Shown piece by piece: positions 39,101 through 46,325 of a DNA stretch of 64,000 nucleotides. The position numbers and the translations under genes were made by a program. The stretch covers positions 3,246,387 through 3,310,386 of the forward strand of contig JACTAT010000036.1 of the NCBI GenBank assembly GCA_014526335.1, given 5' to 3'. The DNA comes from Chrysaora quinquecirrha (taxonomy: Eukaryota; Cnidaria; Scyphozoa; Semaeostomeae; Pelagiidae). The notes beneath the pieces were generated by a model. The model saw nothing but the letters and a program-made list of their open reading frames with translations, ran no database searches and was not told where the DNA came from. Numbering within the stretch: position 1 is the first letter of the stretch; each line of letters begins with the position of its first letter.

Positions 39101-40977
39101 CTTCTAGGCCCCGGCGCAGCGCAGCAGTTGTGGGTGAGTTATCTAGAAGAATAAATAATGTTAGTTAATTTCATGATTACTGTTGTATCTGATTCTTTTA
39201 TGTTTAAGTTTAATGTTACTTTTATCTTTTATCAACTTGTATTAGTTGATTAGCTTTGTAATCAACCTGGGGAGTGTATTGTGAAGGTCACGTGTATTGA
39301 AAAGTAAAAGTAAGATGCAAATGTAACGTTGACTTGTAAAGGTTTCAGTTTGACCTAAGAGTCACGCTTAGATTAGAATATATGTAGACGAGCACGAGCT
39401 TGCAGAATGTTAGAAGTAAGAGATATGTAGGTTGTGTTGTAAATAGATGAGTTCATTACAGTTTATTTATAACGTCGCCTTTTTATTGCCTTATTCCTGA
39501 CCCTAAATACATTCAAATAGCTCTGAAGCATGGGTGATCAAGTCTATAGACGCTGCTAAAAAGAACGGAGCACACATTGATCAGAAAGATGTGCGGGATG
39601 GAACTAAATAGACAGGATTCAATTGGAAGAATTAATGGAGAGATAGGGACTGAATGTCGGCGTCGTGACAAAGAGAAGCTGCTTGGGTGCGTTCTAGCAT
39701 AGTCAAAAGAAATAGGAATCCTCCTTTCTTTTGACTATGGTTCTAACAAGAGAAAAATGCAAGGGATAAGAAGAGCTCTGAATTTTGAAGTAGAAGAGAA
39801 AAGGAAGATCAAATCTTGGTTTGAAGGGGATAATGAGAAGTCGGGGTTGAACATGGTTAAGATTTCGAGGACAGAAAGAAATTAAGAGAGAGGGTGAACT
39901 TGTGGACGAAGGAAAATCGGAAAATGCTTGCATAAATAATTGATGATGTTGATAAAAAGATGATAATGTGGATCTGCTTAGAAGAATTACCTAAATATGA
40001 TGCCAAATATACATTGGTGTAAATAACGTATCATCTTCTTGGAATTTCCTCGCCCGAACTGTGGAGGGCCTGTTTCCAGATTCTGTTAATGCAAAAACTT
40101 GATCGAGCTAACATCTCAGTAGTTGTTGATGGTTTTGCTAGAGCCAAACAAATTGTTGTTTCTTTTCATTTGAGAGATCGATTCTTGTGAAGTATTCATT
40201 CGATAATATCAGTCTTTGGGACACAAACTGCAGGTCCAAACCAAGATTAATGCTCATAACCTGACTAATGTTAACAAATGTATGTGCTTTCTTGCTTGTT
40301 TGTGGCATGCTAAAAATGATGCGACTTGATCCCTGACGATCTGATATTCATTCCATTGGGCTAAATATCCAAAGGAACAGCCGGCACTACCACTCTCGCA
40401 GTGCCCAAGACATCTCTCAATAGTCTTTTGTATTTCTGCTGTTCAGGCTTCCTCTGTGACATTTATAAGTGAGTTTCTAAAAGAATTCTGCTTTTACAGA
40501 AAGAACCATTTTTGTGTTTAGTATTCACGAATGATATTCTATTCTAGTATTCACGAATGAACCATATCAGATTATCAGTAAGTTAATATACTCTTCCAGA
40601 CCCCATGCCCACTGGCTGCCATATTGCCTCCTAGTACCCCATGTACAACTACCTTACATGTTAATACACTACCTTGTGGTTAAGGTCAATGAACACAGCA
40701 CATAGCACTGTCGCCATAACATGCTCAGCACAGCACTGCAATCTTCGTTCTAAGTCTTATCAACTTTATCTTTCTTGAATAGTCGGAGAAAGCATTGACT
40801 GAGGTTGCAGTTGGAGGCTTCATGTATATTGCTGGAATAGCATTCTTTAAAAGTGATGGAAAAATCCCTTTTGCACACGCAATTTGGCATTTGTTTGTTG
40901 CTGCTGGAGCTCTGATTCACTTCTATGCCATTTGGACGCATTTGTATGCAATACCTGTGCATCGATTAGATGCCTAA
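18081..40977 (+). CDS. MMD: MMD / PAQR10-11-type seven-transmembrane protein (7 exons)
   Basis: Exons: 18081-18124, 19636-19717, 20401-20558, 23023-23097, 24044-24145, 32000-32069 and 40783-40977. All are GT-AG and every phase matches, giving 726 nt or 241 residues, against 238 in human MMD as I recall it. The protein aligns along its length with monocyte-to-macrophage differentiation factor: RFMNPP near the start, STIFHT in helix 2, [12 protein letters not shown] in helix 3, and [19 protein letters not shown] at the end. The conserved His of STIFH (20530) and the HAIWH pair (40876, 40888) are the presumed zinc ligands of the PAQR/hemolysin III superfamily. MMD proteins sit in Golgi or other internal membranes. 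Introns hold a Gypsy element, a BEL element and several DNA transposons. The first exon is the least certain part. Confidence 0.9.
18165..18368 (+). CDS. Uncertain ORF with a strong donor inside MMD intron 1
   Basis: ATG in ACATGC context, 68 codons of ordinary composition (alanine-rich [19 protein letters not shown]), then a near-perfect donor ATAG|GTAAGT. Its phase does not join MMD exon 2 (it would stop at once). It could be the first exon of another gene or chance. I do not recognise the protein. Confidence 0.25.
19636..19717 (+). CDS. MMD: MMD exon 2
   Basis: The acceptor CTTTTTGCAG ends at 19635 and the donor GGG|GTAAGG starts at 19718. It encodes the cytosolic N-terminal segment up to NCITHG, matching the NCYTHA position of MMD. 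Confidence 0.85.
19745..20225. repeat. Degenerate TTTGA/TTGAT pentamer repeat
   Basis: About 480 bases built from GATTTGATTT-like units with many substitutions, in MMD intron 2. Confidence 0.85.
20401..20558 (+). CDS. MMD: MMD exon 3
   Basis: The acceptor CACTTTTAG ends at 20400 and the donor G|GTGAGT at 20558/20559. It encodes helices 1 and 2, with the STIFHT zinc-ligand motif. Confidence 0.87.
21298..22384. mobile_element. hAT-type non-autonomous transposon with exact 8-bp target duplication
   Basis: The ends CAGTAGCGTAGACAAGG and CCCTGGCTACGCCACTG are inverted copies of the widespread hAT terminus CAGTGGCGTAGCC. TGCAGAAC flanks both sides exactly (21290-21297 and 22385-22392). It is 1087 bp with no transposase frame. 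The interior repeats TTTTTCCGGGGG..CCCCCGGACCCCC twice. It lies in MMD intron 3. Confidence 0.85.
22399..22767. mobile_element. TA-flanked MITE with AAGAACA iterons, copy 2
   Basis: The ends CACGTTTTTTTATAAGAAC and CTTATAAGAAAAAAACGTG are flanked by TA on both sides. AAGAACA recurs inside. It starts seven bases after the hAT target duplication. Confidence 0.8.
22785..23680. repeat. Pogo/Tigger-like terminal fragments around MMD exon 4
   Basis: GGGCTCTCGCGAGTTTACTGTA (about 22940-22961) and ACAGTGGACATCCGCAATCTCG (about 23361) resemble Tigger-type ends. CTATCTCGAACATTCG recurs. Fragmentary, no borders defined. Confidence 0.3.
23023..23097 (+). CDS. MMD: MMD exon 4
   Basis: The acceptor TTTTTGTAG ends at 23022 and the donor GTTAGT begins at 23098. 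It encodes the GDR loop and helix 3 (FIAASYMP). Confidence 0.87.
24044..24145 (+). CDS. MMD: MMD exon 5
   Basis: The acceptor TCCTTTTAG ends at 24043 and the donor AG|GTAAGC at 24145/24146. It encodes helix 4 and the YSYFFHDR turn. Confidence 0.85.
24815..25190. repeat. TGTTTGAC/GTCAAACA-rich dispersed repeat, copy 1
   Basis: The left end CCCTGACCAAGCGAGCAAAC and internal GTCAAACG / TGTTTGACCGTTT blocks recur near 56280-56670, 57540-57750 and 61790-61850. The right end elsewhere is TTTGATCGTTTGGCCAGGG, roughly the inverse of this left end. Confidence 0.5.
25471..25942. mobile_element. hAT-like G-run MITE, third copy
   Basis: Starts CTCGGGGGG and ends CCCCCCTCCGAG. Inner inverted blocks GGGACGTGCCATT / AATGGCACGTCCCC pair. 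The flanks GCTCTTTG (25463-25470) and GCTTTTTG (25943-25950) are an 8-bp duplication with one change. Inside, GCGGAATTATGGGTAC recurs. Located in MMD intron 5. Confidence 0.75.
26286..26606. mobile_element. Short inverted-repeat element with CAGTCCGACGTC ends
   Basis: The ends CAGTCCGACGTC and GACGTCGGACTG are exact inverted copies. TA precedes the left end; TT follows the right. ATGTCCG/CATGTCCGG motifs recur inside. 321 bp, no ORF; a pogo-like MITE is the likeliest class. Confidence 0.65.
27150..27345. repeat. CGGGTTT-rich degenerate repeat beside the Gypsy 5' LTR
   Basis: CGGGTT recurs about ten times with irregular spacing, ending just before the Gypsy insertion. Not telomeric in period. 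Confidence 0.5.
27362..27693 (+). repeat. Gypsy 5' LTR
   Basis: Begins TGTAGCGATAGCAAC and shares sequence with 31318-31650 up to ATTCTAAATT. Confidence 0.9.
27786..31187 (+). pseudogene. pol: Gypsy polyprotein (protease-RT-RNase H-integrase), two frame breaks
   Basis: The first frame runs from ATG 27786 to about 29330: a short N-part with a C..H..C..C cluster (CWYHEKF), the aspartic protease motif DTGADVS (28167) and RT with YIDD (29070). A second frame (about 29330-30515) carries the end of RT, RNase H ([15 protein letters not shown]), the HHCC integrase finger (HPG..CIACQ) and the catalytic core ([14 protein letters not shown]). A third (to 31187) gives the integrase end from GMVERFHR. 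The breaks lie at a T run and an A run and shift the frame by a missing base or bases. A capsid region is absent: only about 125 residues precede the protease. The element may be non-autonomous, or the breaks may be consensus errors. Confidence 0.88.
31318..31650 (+). repeat. Gypsy 3' LTR
   Basis: Same 333-bp sequence as the 5' LTR, directly after the purine tract. Confidence 0.9.
31710..31875. repeat. Dispersed GATCTAAACAGA-type repeat, copy 1
   Basis: GGATCAGATCCAAAGCGTTT, GATCTAAACAGA, GATCCAGAACT and AGCCAGAAAAGG appear in the same order as in the reverse complement of 48215-48335. Confidence 0.5.
32000..32069 (+). CDS. MMD: MMD exon 6
   Basis: The acceptor TTTTCCCAG ends at 31999 and the donor CTT|GTAAGT at 32069/32070. 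It encodes helix 5 ([15 protein letters not shown]). It lies between the Gypsy and BEL insertions. Confidence 0.85.
32211..32524. mobile_element. AAGCAAC-type MITE, degraded, just after MMD exon 6
   Basis: The left end CACTTTTTTA and the right TTGCTTACCAAAAAGAATG. Internal TAAGCAACTTTAGGGC and CTGTAAGCAACTAAGAAG match the other copies. Confidence 0.65.
33157..33398 (+). repeat. BEL 5' LTR
   Basis: TATTGTGAAGGTCACG to CATTCAAATA, repeated at 39277-39519. Confidence 0.92.
33435..35024 (+). CDS. gag: BEL Gag
   Basis: ATG at 33435, just after the primer-binding site, in the sequence GGGAATGG. About residue 183 begins the DUF1759 capsid-like region ([13 protein letters not shown]). Around residues 395-450 are cysteine/histidine clusters, including the zinc knuckle [14 protein letters not shown] and [13 protein letters not shown]. 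The frame leaves the protease at about 34980 through a one-base change in a T run and then stops at 35024. The true product is expected to continue into protease and Pol as one polyprotein. Confidence 0.9.
   Translation: MATTESGQSSSSGEQQEERLLNRLRALRGGNRAAATKLIAELSSIIQDQPGSFREPNVLARLGSISQAMKQKQEYLTELNQKILELCDLPDIDKEIDESTEYDKRLSESLGKITLYKQGNYVEFPGNGSSEDSESQPTMNIVSTPPRHLGLASSSNGVQGPANFGTPSHISQGFEQNSGTAIKLPKISLPRFNGDIKRFSTFWQSFDCAVNRNSSISSVQKFSYLLSLLDGAAYRALEGLDLTEQNYEHGIEILKSRFGNKQQIINEHMSALLKLQEYPNQKVSQIRCIFDNINVHVRGLETLGMPSEKYGSLLIPIIMNRMPKEITSQVARKITQEVWPIGEILDIIRSEIEVKEFAEKVTVAEKKQERQSNNFSKPIQATTQSFIANEAKKSPICVYCNGEHLSLCCTNVTDIKDRKKKIAIARLCFICLKPGHLAKSCYGNRKCRKCGGKHHQSICEKKIAESVEPPTASHQTAPESTTINASVQTKGDVLMMTASAYVYGEDRGKRKKTTVLLTAEAREVTFQKN
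34985..35310 (+). pseudogene. BEL A17-type protease segment in a separate frame
   Basis: The catalytic DSG-type motif at 34985 and about 105 following codons lie in a third frame between the Gag and Pol frames. Both boundaries coincide with short homopolymers: a T run at 34981-34984 and GG at about 35322. The protein similarity runs unbroken across them. Apparent breaks, not a domain loss. Confidence 0.75.
35320..39168 (+). CDS. pol: BEL Pol: RT, RNase H, integrase, DUF5641
   Basis: The frame is open from about 35320 (nominal start codon 35374) for some 1280 codons to TAA 39166-39168. RT holds [20 protein letters not shown] and YADD (36292). RNase H holds [15 protein letters not shown] and the VDSAVTL strand. 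Integrase holds a histidine/cysteine finger ([16 protein letters not shown]), [14 protein letters not shown] and [14 protein letters not shown]. The C-terminal DUF5641-like part contains the KRWKREYL stretch. All catalytic residues I can check are present, so this frame looks functional. Confidence 0.93.
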   Translation, partial: TGDILRGGGSGPIAIKSKLGWILSGKSGSNDNVNETANFVSTNLIIEGFPGENFEKESRDKELISTLRDFWKQEACGLYDTEATAEEDKPIEKNTVNSNLEITHNGERYEVGLPFNSSSLELLPTNYDLCAGRLKSLHRKLSANPGLLQEYNGIIKEQLESGIIERVGERVETPQEKQEQAHYLAHHCVVREDHDTTKVRIVFDGSAKASSDKPSLNDCLEHGDNFMPYLFDTIIRFRSHCIGFTGDVAKAFHQIGIRESDRDFLRFLWFDDINKPEPSIVQFRFCRLPFGLKPSPSILGATINKHVSLFQEKEPKVVKILQRMYADDMSCGGETPQEVKEIASKAKDIMSKGGFNLRKFKCNDKTVLTEIRKLEGMDDHSQVNNSNVLEDTQSFMQSSVGLVSSDSEHMTKVLGINWDSERDEFFFDLSSLAVFAKSLQATKRSVLKIAAKIFDPLGCLSVYSINLKILFQQLCAQKVSWDEELQGDARKRYDELVSALNSIAGICIPRSLFIRGKQVSDIQLHAFSDASEAAYATVVYLRVVYESGEVDIKFITSKAKVTPIQKQSIPRLELIGAALMAKLVDTVRSVLQDELNMAEPIKTYYWVDSAVTLYWITKNRSWKIFVRRRVDGILALSSREDWCFCPGVLNPADMPSRGKYGKDFSNDPLWWEGPNFLKLPPQEWPKFGEVGNFEESTAIVEEISNPPSITHAMVSSVEQQASLTNIVDTKRFSSKSKLLKTIGWVLRFVNNIKASARKDNSLQKGETISVDEMEYAERILVKDIQREAFHEELEFIEAKSIKSKKVPLKVNQFNLFVDDHGVLRCRSRLTNASIPESAKRPILLPSNSFYSELVSREAHVQVMHDGVRETLNYTRQKYWILRGRELIKKQVRRCVTCKKLEGLPFKFSVTPELPIERVDDCAPFTHVGVDFAGPLIVKELPGRPERKCYICLFTCATSRGVHLELVESLDLESFIRAFRRFTARRGLPATFLSDNAKTFRAMSKEIRTLLRCPRLNEFLSLKGVQWKFIAERSPWQGGIWERMVRSVKRCLVKIVGRAMLSYFELATILVEIEGVVNARPLTYVHDDVDGVSYPLTPSHMINGRNLFQRPEDRHYEIVSTYETLSKRAKYQRYLLSAFSKRWKREYLTCLMEAYKVRQINDKPLISVGDIVILVDDQKKRSFWKLSRVTELIRGKDGNIRIAKVQVPTEKGIKVLTRSIKHLIPVEVSSSLSMRLSDDETKAKQAHKVKDNPGVSVSDPLSSRPRRSAAVVGELSRRINNVS
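39277..39519 (+). repeat. BEL 3' LTR
   Basis: Near-identical to the 5' LTR and followed at once by the GCTCT duplication. Confidence 0.92.
39525..40780. other. Rest of MMD intron 6 after the BEL element
   Basis: It holds a hairpin: CATAGTCAAAAGAAA (39698-39712) pairs exactly with 39725-39739 around a 12-base loop. Nothing else recognised. Confidence 0.5.
40783..40977 (+). CDS. MMD: MMD exon 7 (terminal)
   Basis: The acceptor CTTGAATAG ends at 40782. It encodes helices 6 and 7 with HAIWH and ends at TAA. A candidate AATAAA lies at 41855-41860. Confidence 0.9.
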   Translation, partial: SEKALTEVAVGGFMYIAGIAFFKSDGKIPFAHAIWHLFVAAGALIHFYAIWTHLYAIPVHRLDA

Positions 40978-42844
40978 AGTGCAAGAGTCCCTACAAGACT
41001 GTTCGAATTCAACCTTCCTTAGGAGGGCCTAAGCTAACACCAAAGTTTCCGAATTTAGTGATTTTCACCGGTTATAATATATTACTTCATATTACTTCAT
41101 ATTATGCAGGCAAATTACACAATTAACGCATAAATAGTTCAGATATTACATTAATTTTGGAAATCTCTCATACACAAGCATTTCAGTTTAGGCCCTGATG
41201 TGTCCACAATGAATCGTTATGTTTTTGTCATAGGCATACATAGAGGTGGGCTGTGAGTGTTAAAGCATTTGTAAGAAGCGTTCACGGAGTTTTTAAGACT
41301 TTAGGTCTCTACGAAATGACCAAAAATACGAAGAAATGAACTAGGCCTCATTCAAGGGATCCTGGCCGCGGGAACATCTTTTATTGCTCTTTTAAGAAAA
41401 ACTTAAGTCCCTTGTTTTCCGGGATCCATTTAATCAAGCAGTGAGGCTTAAAGAGCATTTATATAGGTATAGGTATACAGGGCCGTTGAGATGCAGAGCG
41501 GGCCTTGGGAAAATGCAACTTCCTCTCGACGGTACTGTAGGTAAATAGATATTCTTTATGAGCATAAGCTATGGAGATAGGGCGCTGTGCATTCAAAACG
41601 TAATGGCTTACGGCAGTCATAAAATTAAACACCGATTTTATTACCAGGCGTTGCTAGGAAGCCTTTCCCAGCATCCTTTGCGTGCTAGAAGAATCCGAAT
41701 CCGCTATGTTTAAAGCAGTCTTTAATAACTGAAGGGCTTAAGTCGTGAAGTCGTGTATAAGTTAGCTGAATTGAATGTAACTTTTTTACGAAATTCAAGT
41801 AACATATCGAAGTAACTATTATAAGTAAATAATGTAGTAGTAATATATTATGATAATAAAAGACGTTTTAGTCTTACTCAGTCTAATTCATATCAGTTTT
41901 AATTTGATGTGTTAGCTATGTATATGATGCTTGATCATACATTCATTCATTCATTCAACCTTTATCATAAAAAGACTCTTAACGTAAAACAGACCATTAG
42001 AATAATAAATAAGGAGTTTTATAGTTCATGTTACCTTATAGATAGCTTTTAATTGTGCAAATCTTAGAAATAAGGTATAACTTTGAATTTTTGATTCAAA
42101 ACAAGTAGGCCCGTTGGCCATTATGGAAAGCTTGCGTCATCTATCGTTGTTGTCTCATAGCAACACTTCGTAACATCTAAACATGCTTCTATACGAATTA
42201 GCCGCAAAGCCGCAAATAGAAATTATTCGTCCCATTTTCGAAAAATGATGAAACCTTTGACACTGTTTTAATAGCATGCAAAACAGTTGAAATCTTTTAA
42301 TAACCTAAATCCCATCAAAAGCAAACAAATGATTATTTTGAGAGTGAGCTGGAAATCTGAAGAGCAAATTCGTGACATATATTTGCAATGTTTCTAATAC
42401 CTTTCTTTATTGATATTAATCGTTTCTTTCACTTCTTTGTCCTTGTTGATCCCCTCACATACAAAAGAAGTATAAAGTGATATAACAAATCAGATAATTT
42501 AATAAAAAATCTGACGAATTATTATTAAGAATTGCCGAGTGAATGTCATTTGTTATATTACGATTTTCACTTTGCTAATTTGGATGTCACTTGTCACAAG
42601 TAAAATTTGCATATCCCGTAAGCGAGTCTGTGGCCCCTGGTGTACTAGAGACGTAACGCAGGGCGAACTTCTGTTCTTGTTGGTAGTGGACAAACTATAT
42701 TCAGAGTCGAGGTTATTATGTTAGGTGTGTGGACATGGCTTTTATCGATATTCCCTGTTAATATAAGGATCGGATTTGGCTCTTCTTTCCTATGCTTTAC
42801 CATGCTGTGCATAAAATTGCTTAGCATTGCTGTTCTAAAATATT
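40978..42844. other. 3' UTR of MMD and intergenic DNA
   Basis: AATAAA at 41855-41860 is the best poly(A) candidate. No further coding region was seen. Confidence 0.45.
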
Positions 42845-43840
42845 CTTTGCTCGTCTTTGATTTGCTCTTCTTTGTTATGCTTTGCTCTTTTTTGTTATGC
42901 TATGATTTGCTCTTCTTTTGCTTGATGTGCTTTACTCTTCTTTAATATGCTTTGCTCTTCTTTGCTTCGCTTTTCTTTTGCTTGATGTGCTTTGCTCTTC
43001 TTTGTTATGCTTTGCTCTTCTTTGTTATGCTATGATTTGCTCTTCTTTAACTTGATGTGCCTTGCTCTTCTTTGCTATGCCATAATTTTCTCTTCTTTAA
43101 CTTGATGTGCTTTGCTCTGCCATGATTTTCTCTTCTTTAACCTGATGTGCCATGCCCTTCTTTGCAATGCTTTGCTTTGCTCTTCTTTGTTATGCTATGA
43201 TTTGCTCTTCTTTTACTTGATGTGCTTTGCTCTTCTTTGCTTTGCTTTGCTCTTCTTTGTTATGCTTTGCTCTTCTTTGTTATGCTTTGCTCTTCTTTGT
43301 TATGCTTTGCTCTTCTTTGTTCTGCTTTGCTCTTCTTTGTTATGCTATGATTTGCTCTTCTTTAACTTGATATGCCTTGCTCTTCTTTGCTCTACCATGA
43401 TTTTCTCTTCTTTAACCTGATGTGCTATGCCCTTCTTTGCAATGGTTTGCTTTGCTCTTCTCTGTTATGCTATGATGTGCTGTTCTTTAACTTGATGTGC
43501 TTTGCTCTTCTTTAATATGTTTTGCTTTTCTTTACTATGCTATGCTTTGCTCTTCTTTGTTATGCTTTGCTCTTCTTTGTTATGCTATGATTTGCTCTTC
43601 TTTAGCTTGATGTGCCTTGCTCTTCTTTGCTATGCCATAATTTTCTCATTTTTAACTTGATGTGCTTTGCTCTTCTTTGCTATGCCCTGCCTTTTTTTGC
43701 TACACTTTGCTTACTGTTCTCTGTTTTGATTTGTTTTGCTCTTCTTTGTTATGCTTTGCTTTGCTCTTCTTTCGTTTTCTTTGCTTCGGTCATAGTATCT
43801 TTGCTATACTTTTTTTCCTTCATTTTCTTTGCGTTGTTAC
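42845..43840. repeat. Approximately 20-bp minisatellite, TATGCTTTGCTCTTCTTTGT
   Basis: About 1 kb of imperfect copies of a pyrimidine-rich 20-mer, with variants containing AACTTGATGTGC. Some frames stay open through the repeat, but the products are leucine/cysteine-rich repeat translations and not credible proteins. Confidence 0.9.
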
Positions 43841-44206
43841 CCTACTTTAAACTTTAGTACACCTAGCCCCGGGAAGTGGGCTTGCTTGGCTGGTAATCGA
43901 ACGGGGCGGCAAAGAAAAGGAAACTATTGAGCGGAGAAAGCAGCGATCACGTTATCCATAGCTTTTTGAAATCTGTACGGAGCAGAATTCTGGGAAAGTC
44001 TTACTGGAAAGTTCTAGAATCGGGGACCAAATGCTTGGAAATGATGAAAAATGGATGAAGATTTGCTTCTTTCCACTTGCCTTGGCCCTGGGGATCAGAC
44101 ATTATATCCACGATCTTATAGGAACTGTGACGTAAACGTTTTACTAGAGAGTAGTTTACAGTTGATTATAAGTTCTGTTTTCTGATTTGCAATTTGTCAC
44201 ATTTAA

Positions 44207-44436
44207 GGCCCATTTCCACTTCGTTTGCATTCACCGTTCGCTAGCGAATTTGCAGTTCGCCGCTCGCTTGCGAACAGAATACAGCCTTCGTGATCAATTT
44301 TAGGCGATAAACAAAGTAAACTTTGCGGAAGCTTGAGCTTGACTTGCAGCCGAAATCAAAATCGCTTCGTGTTCAGTGTTCACCTTTTTTGATGGCTAAC
44401 GAACAACAGCGAATGCGAACGAAGTGGAAATGGGCC
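44207..44436. mobile_element. piggyBac-like MITE with exact TTAA duplication
   Basis: Ends GGCCCATTTCCACTTCG and CGAAGTGGAAATGGGCC are exact inverted copies, flanked by TTAA at 44203-44206 and 44437-44440. 230 bp, non-coding. Second copy at 5793. Confidence 0.85.
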
Positions 44437-44999
44437 TTAAATCATAGAATGCAGATCTTTTTAATTAGCCTCGTTTTAGCGGTGATTGTGGACCAAGTTT
44501 TAAAGACGTAAATTTGCATGTTCTTGCAAATCATATAATCGATCATTTGAAAACAGGTTAGAATAAGATTCGTCGTAGGAACACAGATTAAAGGATCATA
44601 CTGAATGCCTTTGAACATGAGAGTCAATATTGCGATATTTATGTGCATTGAATTATACAGTCCCCTTTGCTTGTGCATACAACCAATCTTCGTTTGATCA
44701 ACAGGATTATGTTTGAGATCAACGTACTTTGTTGATGAAAAACGGAGATGTTGATTTTGAAATGCTTTCGTCGATTCATGCTGAAATTGTGCTTTGCATA
44801 CAGATCTCTATGTTTAATTGCATTGTTGCGTTTAATGTCCATGCTCAAGCTACCGGAAATCGTGGATTGAGCAGTGTACAAACATGAATTGCATAAATAA
44901 CTCAGAAGACTCAGTTTTAGTACCCACAGTACCACTCTTTCCAGTCCACTTTTTATAGTTAGTCTATTCTTCTATTCTTAAAAAATCCCCATAAAAATG

Positions 45000-45210
45000 C
45001 GCCCTTGCAAGCCTTATCCATGGCATAAACATGATAACCCGCGCCTGGAAGCCTTGTCAACCATACAAAGCTCAACAATCGGCCCCTGCAAGGCTTATCT
45101 ACCGGATCAAGCATAAGGCCGCCCTCTGCAAGCTATGCCCACCACATCAAGCATACGAACCCGCCCCTGCAGGCATAATTACCCTCCCCTGCAAGCATAG
45201 TAACCCGTCA
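45000..45210. repeat. Approximately 40-bp degenerate tandem repeat
   Basis: About five units of the type CCGCCCCTGCAAGC..TATC..CA..AAGCATAA. GC-rich against an AT-rich background. Confidence 0.7.
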
Positions 45211-45659
45211 TGACAACTGGCCTCTACAGTGCGCATTCACCTCAATGCATCGTTTTGCTAGCGGGTCGATGATCAGCAGGATAAACTTGTTCCATTTCTC
45301 ATAAAGAAACCCGCGCAAATCAAGAAACAGAGATTCCAACTTAGAAGTAATTAATTAGAAATAGCAAATGAGAAAATCTGTTGGTATTGGCAGTTTCCGT
45401 TTTATTCAGTCGGCCATAGAGAGATATTTAACTTGAGATGCTAAATACAAGTTTGATCCAAACGCAGAATAATAAGTACATACAGGGATTTAGCAATTTA
45501 CATTGATCTGAAAATAATATGATCCTTGTTTACTCTTCTGTAATAATAAGTAAGAAAAGATGGGCATTGATCATGTCAAGCTTGTTTTCATTCAAACGAA
45601 AGAAGAAAATTTCATCTCCCAATTATACTGCTAGCCTCCTAGTTAGTGAGTGTGGGGTT

Positions 45660-45840
45660 ACAGCTTCCCGGTACGCCGGTACAGAGCACCCGGTACACGG
45701 TACGACAGGCTAAAAATCGACCCGTTACGGTACAAACGCAACCTGGTGCATTGTACAATTGAAAAATCAAAGCCACAAAATGCGAATGCGTGAAAACTGG
45801 TGCACCGATACATCGTAACGAATATTTACACCAGTACATT
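45660..45840. repeat. GGTAC/GTACC-rich patch
   Basis: CCGGTACGCCGGTACAGAG, CCGGTACACGGTACG and related motifs are clustered. Probably a small dispersed or tandem repeat. Confidence 0.45.
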
Positions 45841-46003
45841 GATCATAGCAGTCATCCCCCACTAGTTATGTCGAAGTCAGGGGCTTTTTTGTCCATTAGG
45901 TTGCGAATTGGATAGGTGAATGCGTGGATCCTTGGAGCGAAGTGTTATGATTTTATTTTCTCACATACTGTATGCGCACCTTACCCCATATAGACACCAA
46001 TTA

Positions 46004-46190
46004 CACTCGTTTTTATAAGAAACTTTTGTATAGTAGGATTTCTTAGGCTTTGGCACTTTTAATCGCTTTTCATAAACACCTTTTTGTAATGAGCAAATGC
46101 TCTATACGCAACTGAGCTTGACTGGCCTCAACTTCAGGGCTCAATTGAACTTCTGTAAGCCTAATAAGAAGTCAAACAACGAAGCTGCAG
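46004..46190. mobile_element. MITE fragment combining AAGAAAC- and AAGCAAC-type sequence
   Basis: Begins TA|CACTCGTTTTTATAAGAAAC like the 16965 family, then continues GGGCTCAATTGAACTTCTGTAAG and AATAAGAAGTCAAACAACGAAGC like the AAGCAAC family. Confidence 0.55.
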
Positions 46191-46224
46191 GTTTGCAGCA
46201 CTCATGTCAAAATATATACTGGTG

Positions 46225-46325
46225 CTTAATTGCTGTGTGGGGGAGGGGGGTAGGAATAGGCGGAGGGGTTGGAACTCCAGCCAGGATCTAATTGACGGGG
46301 GGTTGGAATAAACGGGGGGAAGGGT
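46225..46325 (+). repeat. G-run-rich patch
   Basis: GGGGGAGGGGGG, GGCGGAGGGG, GACGGGGGG and ACGGGGGGAAGGG occur within 100 bases. Could form G-quadruplexes; no borders seen. Confidence 0.4.

Larger units (their letters stand above)
33157..39519 (+). mobile_element. BEL/Pao LTR retrotransposon, very young, in MMD intron 6
   Basis: 6363 bp, flanked by the 5-bp duplication GCTCT (33152-33156 and 39520-39524). LTRs of 242 and 243 bp differ by two substitutions and one indel. A primer-binding site TGGCGCCCAACGTG starts at 33401, and a purine tract CCTGGGGAG precedes the 3' LTR. The order Gag (DUF1759, zinc knuckles), A17 protease, RT, RNase H, integrase, DUF5641 is that of BEL/Pao. No envelope gene. 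Confidence 0.95.

Noticed and set aside
43112..43857. Leu/Phe/Cys-rich frames in the 20-bp minisatellite
   Set aside because: Repeat translation, several frames open at once.
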